Below, piece after piece: positions 1 through 11,971 of a stretch of 64,000 nucleotides of DNA. The notes beneath the pieces are model-generated. The model saw nothing but the letters and a program-made list of their open reading frames with translations. It had not been told where the DNA came from and ran no database searches. The translations under genes and the position numbers were made by a program. Each line of letters starts with the position of its first letter. Position 1 is the stretch's first letter. The stretch is from Druceiella hillmani (Eukaryota; Arthropoda; Insecta; Lepidoptera; Hepialidae), in contig JAYKKI010000039.1 in NCBI GenBank assembly GCA_039881145.1, forward strand, positions 16,436,001-16,500,000, in the 5' to 3' direction.

Positions 1-846
1 CTTATTATTTGTTGTATGAAAATTACAATACTATTACTTAATACTACTTAATTAACAGATTATTAACAGCGACATCTGTTTCTTTCACAAGCAATCACCA
101 TAATACTAATACATTAAAACTTAGTTTTATAATAGTATGTTAGATGGCGGCATTTCTTTTAATTCGTTAATGTTTTTAAGTTAATAACGCATTTGGATTT
201 ACAAATAGACTCGTCATTGAATATCATATTAGTTAGTAATATTACATATGTCAGATATATTTTAGGCTAACCTATCTGACAGCCGCTGTGAATTCAAGTT
301 CATACATAAGCTATGAACCACTAGATAACTGGAATAGTTCATTTTATCCGTTTTAATCTTTTATATATAGCGGAGTTTATACGGTGACATTTCGTGCGTC
401 AGTTATCGTATATGTTATTACAGTGTATAGATCCATAATTCCTGTAACACTGAACAAATGATTGCATAGACAATAATCACAAGGACAATCTTCTGACTCA
501 GAGTGCCATTATTTATTCCAACAGCCAAAATTGCCAAACTTTTTTATTGTATAGATACATTTAAACGTTAGGAAATAACCCAAGGCTAATATTTTTTTTT
601 ATTCATACATTTTGTGTAAATATAGATGTCTGTATGATAGACACAATATTACGTATCGGAAACAATTATTCACATAGTTAGAGTTTTCAGTAGAGTAGAT
701 AAAAAATACGACAAAAAATACATAAATGACTGTTATATGATGTGCTAGCATCAGCATCGTACTATGCGAAATATGGCGACCTCTTTGACATAAAGAAACA
801 TTGTTTAGGTACATAATGAAACTTAATGAAGAGATCAGAAGATTAC
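1..846. other. AT-rich non-coding DNA, nothing recognised
   Basis: No protein family, RNA gene or repeat family is recognised here. The short open frame on the minus strand near 599-913 has low-complexity hydrophobic content and no family resemblance, so it is treated as chance. Confidence 0.6.
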
Positions 847-1049
847 TTAGTGAAAAGATCAAAACGGAATAATTATGTAAGAATATAAATGCGCGCCGGT
901 CCGTATACGTCACCTTAGTGAAAATAAGAAACCGGAATAATATTTAAGAATATAAGTGCGCGCCGGTTCATATACGTCCACTTAGTGAAAATACGAAAAC
1001 GGAATAATAAATAAGAATATAAGTGCGCGCCGGTTCTCATACGTTCATT
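847..1049. repeat. 67-68 bp tandem repeat, three copies
   Basis: Three consecutive units start at about 847, 915 and 982 with TTAGTGAAAA. Each runs through a GGAATAAT segment to a GC-rich GCGCGCCGGT block and a TATACGT/CATACGT end. The units differ by scattered substitutions, so the array is not recent. The GCGCGCCGGT motif stands out sharply from the AT-rich surroundings. Confidence 0.85.
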
Positions 1050-1697
1050 GACAAACAACAAAATACAATTTCTCTTTCAGTCAGATATCGTCGACTCATA
1101 TGCTATATGCATTTAACCTGGAAAGTAATCTGCCACGTGGCGCGTGACGAATATGCAAGTCACAATAACATTTTATGTAAGCAAATACGTGTTATCATAC
1201 AATGCAACACGTTGTTACTATACAATAGTAGATAACAAACCGATGTTGAAAGTTGCTAATGAACTTGTAGTAACATCTTGATGAGCCGATGAATACGGAT
1301 GAAGATTTGTATTTTAGTGAGAAATTAAATTAATTCATTGAAGAACACCGGTACCTATTTTATATTTAAAGATCTGAATACTATCTGACAATATAATTTA
1401 CAATAATAGGTACTTTCAGCAAAAGAAATTTTCCCGGAAGTAACTTTCTATCACGAGAGTAAAGTGAAAATTTAGTTTTGTAGAAGGCGGCAAAATATTA
1501 CAGAGACTAAACTAAATACTTAAAGATTTTAAAAATGAAAAATCTGCAACTTATAAATAAAAAATCAGAACGTGCAATTCAGTACACGTGACAGAAATAA
1601 AACTTCTTTGGCAATCTAAACCTCAATTTTTAAGTACATAGCAAGGGGTAAAACGGTAGAGAGGGAGAAAGAGAGAGTGAGAGAGAGAGAGAGAGAA
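1050..1697. other. AT-rich DNA ending in a (GA)n microsatellite
   Basis: No gene is seen. A purine-rich GA microsatellite lies at about 1655-1696, directly before a 23-bp tandem repeat. Confidence 0.6.
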
Positions 1698-1762
1698 CTA
1701 AGTATTAGTCCACAGATGTACTAAGTATTAGTCCACAGATGTACTAAGTATTAGTCCACAGA
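1698..1762. repeat. 23-bp tandem repeat, about 2.8 copies
   Basis: Units begin at 1698, 1721 and 1744 with CTAAGTATTAGTCCACAGAT and are identical over the shared length. The last is incomplete. The array abuts the preceding GA microsatellite. Confidence 0.9.
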
Positions 1763-2074
1763 TAGACCAAATTCGTATAAGAAACTTTTAATATTCATAC
1801 AGAAAAAATAATAAAAATATCATTACCAATTGGCGTAAAAATCTAATGAAATCTTCATACAAATTTGTCAATTAAAAAAATAATCACAATGCAAGTACCA
1901 GAACACGGCTAAATGCGACTGAAACAAGTCAGAATGTATTACTCCTGCTATAAATTATATTTACGACAACCATATGTGCGGGTTGTATAATGGATTTATA
2001 AACAAAGTACATATGTTGTTAGCCTTGTAATGGATGAAGTAACAAATCAATCATAAATACGTAAATATATCGAA

Positions 2075-3570
2075 AAATTTTGACAGTTTACTTTTGACAC
2101 CCATAACAGCCGATAGCAGTGTAGTGAGAGTCATTTTTGTTTGTTTACGCGCATGCGTAAACTTTTCGTCTTATTCTATCGTATTTGACAGTCAATTTTG
2201 ACAGTTTACTTTTCGTCTTATTCTATTGTATTTGACAGTTTACTTTTGACACCCATAACAGCCGATAGCAGTGTAGTGAGAGTCATTTTTGTTTGGTTAC
2301 GCGCATGCGTAAACTTTTCGTCTTATTCTATCGTATTTGACAGTCAATTTTGACAGTTTACTTTTCGTCTTATTCTATTGTATTTGACAGTTTACTTTTG
2401 ACACCCATAACAGCCGATAGCAGTGTAGTGAGAGTCATTTTTGTTTGTTTACGCGCATGCGTAAACTTTTCGTCTTATTCTATCGTATTTGACAGTCAAT
2501 TTTGACAGTTTACTTTTCGTCTTATTCTATCGTATTTGACAGTTTACTTTTGACACCTATAACAGCCGATAGCAGTGTAGTGAGAGTCATTTTTGTTTGG
2601 TTACGCGCATGCGTAAACTTTTCGTCTTATTCTATCGTATTTGACAGTCAATTTTGACAGTTTACTTTTCGTCTTATTCTATCGTATTTGACAGTTTACT
2701 TTTGACACCCATAACAGCCGATAGCAGTGTAGTGAGAGTCATTTTTGTTTGTTTACGCGCATGCGTAAACTTTTCGTCTTATTCTATCGTATTTGACAGT
2801 CAATTTTGACAGTTTACTTTTCGTCTTATTCTATCGTATTTGACAGTTTACTTTTGACACCCATAACAGCCGATAGCAGTGTAGTGAGAGTCATTTTTGT
2901 TTGTTTACGCGCATGCGTAAACTTTTCGTCTTATTCTATCGTATTTGACAGTCAATTTTGACAGTTTACTTTTCGTCTTATTCTATCGTATTTGACAGTT
3001 TACTTTTGACACCTATAACAGCCGATAGCAGTGTAGTGAGAGTCATTTTTGTTTGGTTACGCGCATGCGTAAACTTTTCGTCTTATTCTATCGTATTTGA
3101 CAGTCAATTTTGACAGTTTACTTTTCGTCTTATTCTATCGTATTTGACAGTTTACTTTTGACACCCATAACAGCCGATAGCAGTGTAGTGAGAGTCATTT
3201 TTGTTTGTTTACGCGCATGCGTAAACTTTTCGTCTTATTCTATCGTATTTAACAGTCAATTTTGACAGTTTACTTTTCGTCTTATTCTATCGTATTTGAC
3301 AGTTTACTTTTGACACCTATAACAGCCGATAGCAGTGTAGTGAGTCATTTTTGTTTGTTTACGCGCATGCGTAAACTTTTCGTCTTATTCTATCGTATTT
3401 GACAGTCAATTTTGACAGTTTACTTTTCGTCTTATTCTATCGTATTTGACAGTCAATTTTGACAGTTTACTTTTGACACCCATAACAGCCGATAGCAGTG
3501 TAGTGAGAGTCATTTTTGTTTGTTTACGCGCATGCGTAAACTTTTCGTCTTATTCTATCGTATTCACTCC
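2075..3570. repeat. 152-bp satellite array, ten copies
   Basis: The marker ACACC(C/T)ATAACAGCC recurs every 152 bp at about 2098, 2250, 2402, 2554, 2706, 2858, 3010, 3162 and 3314, and then after 163 bp. The unit itself contains a degenerate internal duplication (TTTGACAGT...CTTTTCGTCTTATTCTAT appears twice). Each unit holds an inverted repeat TTTACGC-GCAT-GCGTAAA, mutated to GTTACGC in some units. Diagnostic variants (GTTTGTTT or GTTTGGTT; CCCAT or CCTAT) alternate between units, so blocks larger than one unit have been copied. The open frame at 3446-3682 is an artefact of the array. Confidence 0.95.
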
Positions 3571-5370
3571 GTTGTTAGCTAAGTACCTATTTTTCGTTCC
3601 TCTTACGATAGATTCGTTACATTCAGACGTTATAACTAAACGTTGCATGAAATTTAAATTTGGCCTTGACAGTTCTATTTAACAAAAGAATGATAATGCA
3701 AATAAAAAAACGACACGAAAGCGCGCGGTTTGGTTAACAAAAATTATAGATTTCAGAATGTATCCCCTGAACTACAGGTTTAATTTTCTTCTTTCAAATG
3801 GCGTATAACGTGTCCTTTAATATATCAAATCAAGTGAAGTAATTTATCATACTATGTGTTTTAGTAGACACGTCTATTGTGTCACTTACCACCCCTAAAT
3901 CGTCAACAAACAAGAGCACAAATGTGTGTCAGTTAGCTCATTTATCAAGAACGCTTAAAATGACCCAATATTTCTTTTAACGAGGATTATTAAATTGATC
4001 TAAACATTGCTGAAAATTTACTAAACATCGTCTTCCAAAAATATAGTTGGTATGTCTGAATAGTTTTTCGATACAGGAATCAGTTTACGAAATATTAACC
4101 ATAGGAGTGGTAATTTTTATCAAAATTAATTCTCCCCATACCCAACCAGCTAGATCGCCATTTTCGAATAACACCAAAGTAAAACGAAAATTATCAGAGC
4201 TATATGTGATCAACTGCTTTACGAATAACAGTCAAACCTTATGTCATGTAGACGGATCTGCAAACAGTTCATAGAAACTCTATACAAATGACCAAAATCA
4301 ACTGCATAATAATGTTGTGTTTTAAAAGATATATTTTTTACAGTTTACCAAAACGTCTAGACAATACCGCAGTAGGCTTTATAAATAGTTTGTTCCGTTG
4401 CACAACATTTGTAGACTTTAACAAAAACGAGCTCCGTAATGAATTAAAAACATATGATAATTCTATAAACTTTTTTGTCTAACAACGGTAGGAGGTGGAC
4501 CTGATTACAATTGTAACTCCATGGCAAAAATAGAAATGAGGTTATGTCCATTTTACTTAGTCTCTACAAATTATTTACGTGGTGAACGTTAAATCTTACT
4601 GTTGGCCTATGCAAATGGAAATACTGAATCATGCGTTTTATGCTGTGATTTATTTATTTATTTACACAACATATTTATCGATACATAACAGATAACCTAT
4701 TCATAACGATAAATAATTAATTGTTTAGCAAAATTTATACTTTTAGATTAAACATGAATATAAAAGCATACAGGAATTATAAAGGATAATGATGACACAT
4801 TTCGACAAATTTACTTTCACTCATCACAAACAAATCACACCCTGGTGCGACAACGATGAGGTGGTTGAACGGTTGAATATCATGGGAAACTGGAGATTGT
4901 CGATACAATTCAGCTCAAGTGGTGGTGTAGTAAAAAAATGACTACTCCATGAGCGCAGAAAGTTGTCAGATACGAAGAATGAACGTTTACTTAATATTAC
5001 AGGACATAGGATTTTTCCTGTTAATAGCTACAACATAAATGTCGTAAGCGCAACGTCTCTCCTGAGTTACAGGGAATGGAAAACTAGCACAACGAAGAAA
5101 AAATCGGTAGGGAATAGAAAGGGAAAGTAACCTTACGTCTCATATATATATATAGGATGGACATCTTTCGCATCATCAAGCTGTACTTGGCTTCGTGTGA
5201 TACCTGCGAAACCTGATCAATTTCAGGTTTTTTTTTCTTTTGGTACTTAGTAACTATTTTATTTGACAAAAATCGGTGAAGCATTTTCGGAGATATGGCC
5301 AAATTGAATTTCCACAACACTCAAATATTCTTAATGTCATTTAGTGTAGTCATATCAAAAAATTACAAAA
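3571..5370. other. AT-rich non-coding DNA, no gene recognised
   Basis: Short open frames at 4047-4274 and 4288-4482 start at a weak codon or stop early and match nothing I know. A short frame around 4482-4590 reads TTVGGGPDYN and is equally unassigned. No repeat structure was noticed. Confidence 0.5.
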
Positions 5371-5766
5371 AATGTGGGGAAATGCGTGATGACCTATGAA
5401 ATGGGTAAAAGTTTAGGTGCGAATGGGATTAAATTTATTTTTTTTTAAAAGTAGCCATAAACATACCGTTTAATTAATTCGTTGAAACCTAAGATGAAGA
5501 GTCGTTTGAAATATTGATTTTAAGTGAATTTTATAAATGGTTAGTGTGTATTTTTCAGAAACCATTGAGAAAATGTGGAGAATTGTGTGATGACCTACGA
5601 AATGGGTAAATGTTCAAGTGCGAAAAGGATTAAATTTAATTTTTTTAAAAAGTGGCCATAAACGGTATTTCTAATTCGTTAAAAACCTAAGATGAAGAGT
5701 CGCTTGAAACATTGATTTTAAGTGAATTTTATAAATGGATAGTGTATATTTTTCAGAAACCATTGT
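5371..5766. repeat. About 200-bp imperfect tandem duplication
   Basis: The block beginning AATGTGG(G)GAA at 5371 and ending TTTTTCAGAAACCATTG at 5567 is repeated from 5572 to 5765. The copies are roughly 85-90% identical by eye, with small indels in the A/T runs. Confidence 0.85.
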
Positions 5767-7329
5767 AACAAAGTTCCTTAAAATTCTCTAATCAGTTTAA
5801 TGCACAGAACCAACTATATGAATAATAAACACGTTCCTTGTTACATTTGTATATATACATCACCCCCACTTCAGTACAGCCGTAGGTAGATATATTGAAG
5901 GCTTCATTCATTAATAGAAACCTGAAACCAAATGTCTCACCCCTAAATACCCACAGTACACACACAGTTATGTGAAGTGTAATGAATTTACATAATGAAG
6001 TGATGTGTTTGAACACTACGTTGACCGTTTCCACGAGGCTAACAATGTCTGTACACAATTAAGTAATAACCTATAAAGTAAGTAAGACTGGAACGCCCAT
6101 TGCGTGTCGTCTGCGTTTCCATTCAATATGTGTGATTATAGCACTCCATTATTCAACAAAAGGACAAATGAAGAAACATTGCTATAACTTCACCGAAATA
6201 TCATAAATATTTAATTTAAAAAGACATTTAAGTTTGAGAAACTACATATCTTTGGGTAGAATCATGTTGCAACTTGAGAAAAACATGATGACAGTTTTGC
6301 AGCATTATATGGATACAAATTCCTCTTGTAATCATTAAAAATGCCTGACCTTTATTAGTCTGCATTTATTACTGCAATTGGAAATAGGGAAAATTTAATA
6401 TAAAAGACATAGGTCTAGCGGAGAGTCTTACTTTCTTCTGTATGGTGTCCAGCGGGATCAAAGAGAACAGTCAAAGGAAACCATATTGGTAAGAAACCGT
6501 TGCAATGACATAAAATCCCATAGAAATAAGCTCTTAAAATTTTACATTATAATACTTCTCTAACCAAAACATATCGACTAGTTAATCGCTTGTTAAAATG
6601 TTATTTATTGTTTTTATGGTGATTCCAAACATATTCCAAGTCTATCTGTATCAGCATAATATCTCCTAAACCATTTATGTTAGAGTTTTCATTTCCAAAG
6701 AAAATATATTGCGCATGTGCTTTGTTAACGATTATCGCGCCAGTCTACAATTTTGACGATGGAAGTAATTATAACTCGGGTAATTTTGCAAATAATAAAC
6801 TTTTAATGTAACTTTTTGGAAAGATGAGACCTTTCTCTAAAAATGATACATCCTTTAATTTTTTTAAACATTTATTATGCCATAAATTTGCTTTTTAAAG
6901 ATTATATATATATATATATATACATCTGGCCGGTACGAATGTACGTACGTCTACAGGTAAGCTATAGGTTGCTATTCTCGACCGATTTTGATGGTTTTTT
7001 TTCTATAAACTATTCAACTCTCAATATAGATATTGATTTTCACAATAATTTGCCAAAGAGTTAATTTTAAGTTATCAATAAAAATTTTTATTAACTAGTT
7101 TCTACATAAACTCCCTGTTTTCATGTTCGAACGGCTACTGTCGTTGGTCTTCGTTTCTTGCAGACCTTCTTGCCTCTTTTCTCTGTCCCTTGTTGTTTCG
7201 AAGATTTCTTATATTTCTAACTTCTTACAAAATAAACAGTGTGTGTCCTTTTGGTTTTACTTACGATTTCCTATTTTAGTAACAAACATCCAAAGAATTT
7301 TTATAAGAGAACTTCAGACATCAAAATTT
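5767..7329. other. AT-rich DNA with a short (TA)n microsatellite
   Basis: A TA dinucleotide run lies at 6902-6922. The minus-strand open frame at 5792-6058 (88 codons) has no recognisable domain. Nothing else is supported. Confidence 0.55.
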
Positions 7330-7672
7330 TAAAGAGTTTGGCCATTTCGTTTCGGTATTAAGATAATCAACAAATATTCACATAGGTTGTGTACCTACAA
7401 GTACATTAAAGTAGATTGGTCATTTCGTTTCGGTGTTAAGATAATCAACAAGTGTTCACATAGGTTGTGTACCTACAAGTACATTAAAGTAGATTGGTCA
7501 TTTCGTTTCGGTGTTAAGATAGTCGACAAGTGTTCACATAAGTTGTGTACCTACAAGTACATTAAAATAGATTGGTCATTTTGTTTCGGTGTTAAGATAA
7601 TCAACAAGTGTCCACATAGGTTGTGTACCTACAAGTACATTAAAGTAGATTGGTCATTTCGTTTCTACAAGT
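7330..7672. repeat. 78-bp tandem array, about 4.5 copies
   Basis: CATTTCGTTTCGG recurs at 7343, 7421, 7499, 7577 and (diverging) 7655, exactly 78 bp apart. Because 78 is a multiple of three and the frame lacks stops, the array gives a 104-codon open frame encoding a 26-residue repeat. Nothing indicates that it is a gene. Confidence 0.9.
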
Positions 7673-7701
7673 GCATCTGTACTTGTAGGCACACAACCTA
7701 A
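7617..7701. repeat. Inverted repeat closing the 78-bp array
   Basis: The last array unit contains AGGTTGTGTACCTACAAGTA at 7617-7636. The reverse complement of this segment (TACTTGTAGGCACACAACCT, one mismatch) lies at 7680-7699. The arms enclose the end of the last unit, so the array ends in a foldback. Confidence 0.8.
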
Positions 7702-7702
7702 G

Positions 7703-8510
7703 TATTACTAAGTACAGACACACGCTCATCTGCGTTACATGTTATTATTTCAAAATACACAAATATTTATTCAAAACACACAAATATTTATTCAAAACAT
7801 CTTATGCAATATGTGAAACTCCAAAAAATGGAAAAGGACCGTCAAACACTCAGTCCACTTTTTTGTCGATTACAATGTTTTTTTTTAATTTAAGGATGCT
7901 CAAAAACTTAAATGTTGAGTGTACAAACTTTTTTTTATTTAAATCCGACCAATGTAAATACATACGTACATTATTATCACTGTTTATGGTAATTCTATCA
8001 TTGAAAAGAATTTAGTTAAAATTGTTAAAGAATTCGGAAACCCTTACAGAAGTTCGCAAACGAGTTTTTGAAAGCAAATTCGAAATAAAGGACAATGTTA
8101 AGATATTTTTTATTGCCTCACTCCGGAACGGACAAAATCTACTGGACACAGTTTGGACATACATCAATAACCCGATTGACACAGAAGTGATCTCCAGACA
8201 TTAGAAAAATAGAAATTATCTTCAAAATGTAAAGAGTCGCAACAAAAAAAGACGGACAACAAGAGGTCTGCCGTTAAAGAAATAGAATTTAATTTTTAGA
8301 AAAGCTGATATTTTCTAGAATATAAAAAACAAATAATTCAGCGATTAACAATAAAGGAAGAGCAAAATATAAAATATAATTTTTGATCACAATATAATAC
8401 TAATAACTACCTTTACAAACGTCCGTATATTAAATTTTTAATTTATCAAGAATTGTTAATAAGGTATAAAAAAACAATAAAAATCTAACAAAATACATAA
8501 CAAATTTTTA
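7703..8510. other. AT-rich DNA, no gene recognised
   Basis: A duplicated CACAAATATTTATTCAAAACA motif occurs around 7757-7798. The 60-codon frame at 8022-8204 is not recognised and runs into stops on both sides. Confidence 0.5.
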
Positions 8511-8546
8511 AAAAAGAATACAATCGATATCGATTGTATTTTTTTA
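8511..8546. repeat. Near-perfect 36-bp palindrome
   Basis: AATACAATCGAT followed immediately by ATCGATTGTATT (8517-8540) is a perfect 24-bp palindrome. It is extended by A-runs on the left and T-runs on the right with one mismatch. It could form a cruciform or a hairpin; no host gene is nearby. Confidence 0.85.
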
Positions 8547-8654
8547 TGTTTAGCCATTGCCTAAATTTATTAAAAATAAACTATTAATTAACATTGATCA
8601 AAATGAATGTCGCCACGGCACAAAAGAATAACAATAAACAATTAAATTAATGTC

Positions 8655-8712
8655 TTTTTCGCTCTTTTTGAGTTACATTATTACATTTTCGCTCTTTTTG
8701 AGTTACATAGTT
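8655..8712. repeat. 30-bp direct duplication
   Basis: TTTTCGCTCTTTTTGAGTTA occurs twice, 30 bp apart. The second copy continues into GTTACATA. Confidence 0.8.
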
Positions 8713-8749
8713 ACATATTCTTGACGATTTTGTCGGCCGTGCTAGTTTG

Positions 8750-9035
8750 TGTATGAAGGATGCAACGGGACACAATCTGAACTTTGTTTCACTTTGCTGG
8801 TTCAAAGAATTCCGTAGAAAGCATTCACGACTGTCATAAAAATAACTTGATTTTTCATGAAGTACAAGATTTCACGGATTATCATTAGATGTTAAGTCTG
8901 TATATAAAAGATACATCCGGACACAACTGCACTTTGTTTCATTTTGTTAGTTCAAAGAATCTGTAGAAATAGCATTTACAACTGCCATAAAAATAACCTG
9001 ACTTTTCATAAAGAAAACACAACATTTCTCATTTG
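8750..9035. repeat. About 150-bp imperfect tandem duplication
   Basis: The segment running GGACACAA...ACTTTGTTTCA...GTTCAAAGAAT...CATAAAAATAAC...GACTTTTCAT appears at about 8750-8880 and again at about 8899-9035. Identity is roughly 80% by eye, with indels. It immediately precedes the 159-bp satellite. Confidence 0.7.
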
Positions 9036-9212
9036 TATGATCAGCGACATAAATAGAAATTTTAATGAGTTTCTTTTATTCATTTGTTCCTATATAACAG
9101 TGTTATTTTTATGCTTATAGCACCTGGACCCAGCTGTATAGACTTTTGTCCGTCTCCTTTACTCTTAAAAGGGAAAGAAGAATCTTAATATAACATGATT
9201 TCTTAAGAACCG

Positions 9213-10960
9213 TATACACAAAAGTTTTCTATCACGAAAGCTATTTCTTTTTTACTGAAAAGTTCCTATAGTTTGAACTTTAAAATGTTTACTTTATTAT
9301 TTTTCACACTACCTTTGTGTATGTGTATAACACTCGTTGAATGTACATAAAAAACTATCAGAAATTTTTCATATACACAAAAGTTTTCTATCACGAAAGC
9401 TATTTCTTTTTTACTGAAAAGTTCCTATAGTTTGAACTTTAAAATGTTTACTTTATTATTTTTCACACTACCTTTGTGTATGTGTATAACACTCGTTGAA
9501 TGTACATAAAAAACTATCAGAAATTTTTCATATACACAAAAGTTTTCTATCACGAAAGCTATTTCTTTTTTACTGAAAAGTTCCTATAGTTTGAACTTTA
9601 AAATGTTTACTTTATTATTTTTCACACTACCTTTGTGTATGTGTATAACACTCGTTGAATGTACATAAAAAACTATCAGAAATTTTTCATATACACAAAA
9701 GTTTTCTATCACGAAAGCTATTTCTTTTTTACTGAAAAGTTCCTATAGTTTGAACTTTAAAATGTTTACTTTATTATTTTTCACACTACCTTTGTGTATG
9801 TGTATAACACTCGTTGAATGTACATAAAAAACTATCAGAAATTTTTCATATACACAAAAGTTTTCTATCACGAAAGCTATTTCTTTTTTACTGAAAAGTT
9901 CCTATAGTTTGAACTTTAAAATGTTTACTTTATTATTTTTCACACTACCTTTGTGTATGTGTATAACACTCGTTGAATGTACATAAAAAACTATCAGAAA
10001 TTTTTCATATACACAAAAGTTTTCTATCACGAAAGCTATTTCTTTTTTACTGAAAAGTTCCTATAGTTTGAACTTTAAAATGTTTACTTTATTATTTTTC
10101 ACACTACCTTTGTGTATGTGTATAACACTCGTTGAATGTACATAAAAAACTATCAGAAATTTTTCATATACACAAAAGTTTTCTATCACGAAAGCTATTT
10201 CTTTTTTACTGAAAAGTTCCTATAGTTTGAACTTTAAAATGTTTACTTTATTATTTTTCACACTACCTTTGTGTATGTGTATAACACTCGTTGAATGTAC
10301 ATAAAAAACTATCAGAAATTTTTCATATACACAAAAGTTTTCTATCACGAAAGCTATTTCTTTTTTACTGAAAAGTTCCTATAGTTTGAACTTTAAAATG
10401 TTTACTTTATTATTTTTCACACTACCTTTGTGTATGTGTATAACACTCGTTGAATGTACATAAAAAACTATCAGAAATTTTTCATATACACAAAAGTTTT
10501 CTATCACGAAAGCTATTTCTTTTTTACTGAAAAGTTCCTATAGTTTGAACTTTAAAATGTTTACTTTATTATTTTTCACACTACCTTTGTGTATGTGTAT
10601 AACACTCGTTGAATGTACATAAAAAACTATCAGAAATTTTTCATATACACAAAAGTTTTCTATCACGAAAGCTATTTCTTTTTTACTGAAAAGTTCCTAT
10701 AGTTTGAACTTTAAAATGTTTACTTTATTATTTTTCACACTACCTTTGTGTATGTGTATAACACTCGTTGAATGTACATAAAAAACTATCAGAAATTTTT
10801 CATATACACAAAAGTTTTCTATCACGAAAGCTATTTCTTTTTTACTGAAAAGTTCCTATAGTTTGAACTTTAAAATGTTTACTTTATTATTTTTCACACT
10901 GCCTTTGTGTATGTGTATTCCACTTGTTGAATGTACATAAAAAACTATCAGAAATGTTTA
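9213..10960. repeat. 159-bp satellite array, eleven copies
   Basis: ATCACGAAAGCTATTTC recurs at 9231, 9390, 9549, 9708 and so on to 10821, exactly 159 bp apart. Ten units look essentially identical, so the array is recent or strongly homogenised. The last unit has substitutions around 10901-10925 and then loses similarity at about 10957. Each unit contains a 22-codon ATG-to-TAA frame (first copy 9285-9350) with a hydrophobic translation starting MFTLLFFTLPLC. The right end lies about 20 bp from the 5' end of a Helitron-like element. Confidence 0.97.
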
Positions 10961-10978
10961 GTTTGAAGCTACATTAAA

Positions 10979-11250
10979 TCTATACATATTTATAAAACAG
11001 TAACAGAGTGAATACTGTAAATGGAAAATATTTCAAAGAGTGATCGATTTAGTGTATAGAATGATAATAGAAACCATGAAATTTGTTTTTATAATTTTTG
11101 TCTGTCTGTAAATTTGTCCTTCAATCACACGAAATCTACTATGGTAATAGTTTATGCCATCGAGCAACATATAGACTTTTATCTTAATATTACAGATTTA
11201 AAAAAAATAACTTTAAAAAACTAAACTGCCAATGCCTTCTATTAGCGTTT
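10979..11250 (+). mobile_element. Helitron-like element, family C, 3' end decayed
   Basis: It begins with TC after an A (10979-10980). The order of blocks is the same as in the copy at 39913-40354: AACAGAGTGAAT, GATCGATTTAGTGTATAGAA, TGTCTGTCTG, CACGAAATCTACT, GGTAATAGTTTA, CGAGCAACATATAGA, and CTGCCAATGCCTTCTATTAGCG. The 'GACAGATTTTGATGAAATTTGG' portion is deleted and no 3' hairpin or CTRR end is seen. This is a non-autonomous element and encodes no protein. Confidence 0.7.
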
Positions 11251-11350
11251 TATAACAATTTTGTGCTCATAAATATTGTAAAACTAAATAAAAAATTAAA
11301 GAAACAGAATAATAGTAATGATAACAATAGTTTCGATATGTAACTTATAT

Positions 11351-11353
<3 letters not shown>

Positions 11354-11425
<72 letters not shown>

Positions 11426-11428
11426 GTA
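11354..11428. repeat. (AT)n microsatellite
   Basis: An uninterrupted AT run of more than 50 bp is followed by two TATATG interruptions. It lies just beyond the decayed end of the Helitron-like element. Confidence 0.95.
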
Positions 11429-11960
11429 ATATTATGACGTATATTATGAGGTAAATGAATACGCTTCATGATGAGGTCATAAAAAAAGGTGATTAAGACG
11501 TCCTACGTTGGCTAGACGAGCTGCCGGTTATCCGGTTTATAGGTTAAGGGAAAAGCAATTTCGTATTCCTGTAAAAAATATAAAACTATAATAACCTCTA
11601 TTTCGAATTGGGCCTTTACTACGGGTCTTTGGTAATACCTGCGAGGCGCCCGGTGTGCATGCACTGGGGGACATTTAACCCTGGCATTGACATTGAAGTT
11701 GTGTACAGTGATAAGACATTGACATTGAATTGACACTGAAGTGGTGTACAGTGATAAGATACGAAAAAAAATTATAATCGTCCTGTCACACACATGTAAA
11801 GTTTGACTTTGCATTTGTAGATTTATTTACAAACACTTATGAATTCATGGTTTTCCTAACTCCATAACCTTTCTTTTGACTACGCCATAATCGGGCAGAA
11901 AATCCGAGCCAAAAATTAAATCTGTGAAGTACATATTAGTTTAAACAAAAAAAAAACGAG
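11429..11960. other. Unassigned DNA with a short duplicated motif
   Basis: Around 11684-11762 the phrase GTGTACAGTGATAAGA occurs twice together with ACATTGACATTGAA. The segment around 11620-11690 is more GC-rich than its surroundings (GCGCCCGGTGTGCATGC). No coding signal was recognised. Confidence 0.5.
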
Positions 11961-11971
11961 TGTGTTGGTTA

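Noticed and set aside
4047..4590. Adjacent short frames, including a TTVGGGPDYN stretch
   Set aside because: The GGGP phrase recalled Myb/SANT-like transposon proteins, but neighbouring sequence does not support any family.
5792..6058. 88-codon minus-strand frame
   Set aside because: No recognised domain, AT-driven composition and no splice or promoter context.
7387..7701. 104-codon frame with a 26-residue repeat as a possible repeat protein
   Set aside because: It is explained by a 78-bp tandem array; it has no signal, domain or flanking gene structure.
8022..8204. 60-codon frame starting MLKNSETLTEVRK
   Set aside because: It looks superficially protein-like but matches no family I can name, and stops surround it.
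2075..10960. Regularly spaced repeats as a possible CRISPR array
   Set aside because: Units are contiguous satellites with no unique spacers and no cas genes, in eukaryotic DNA.
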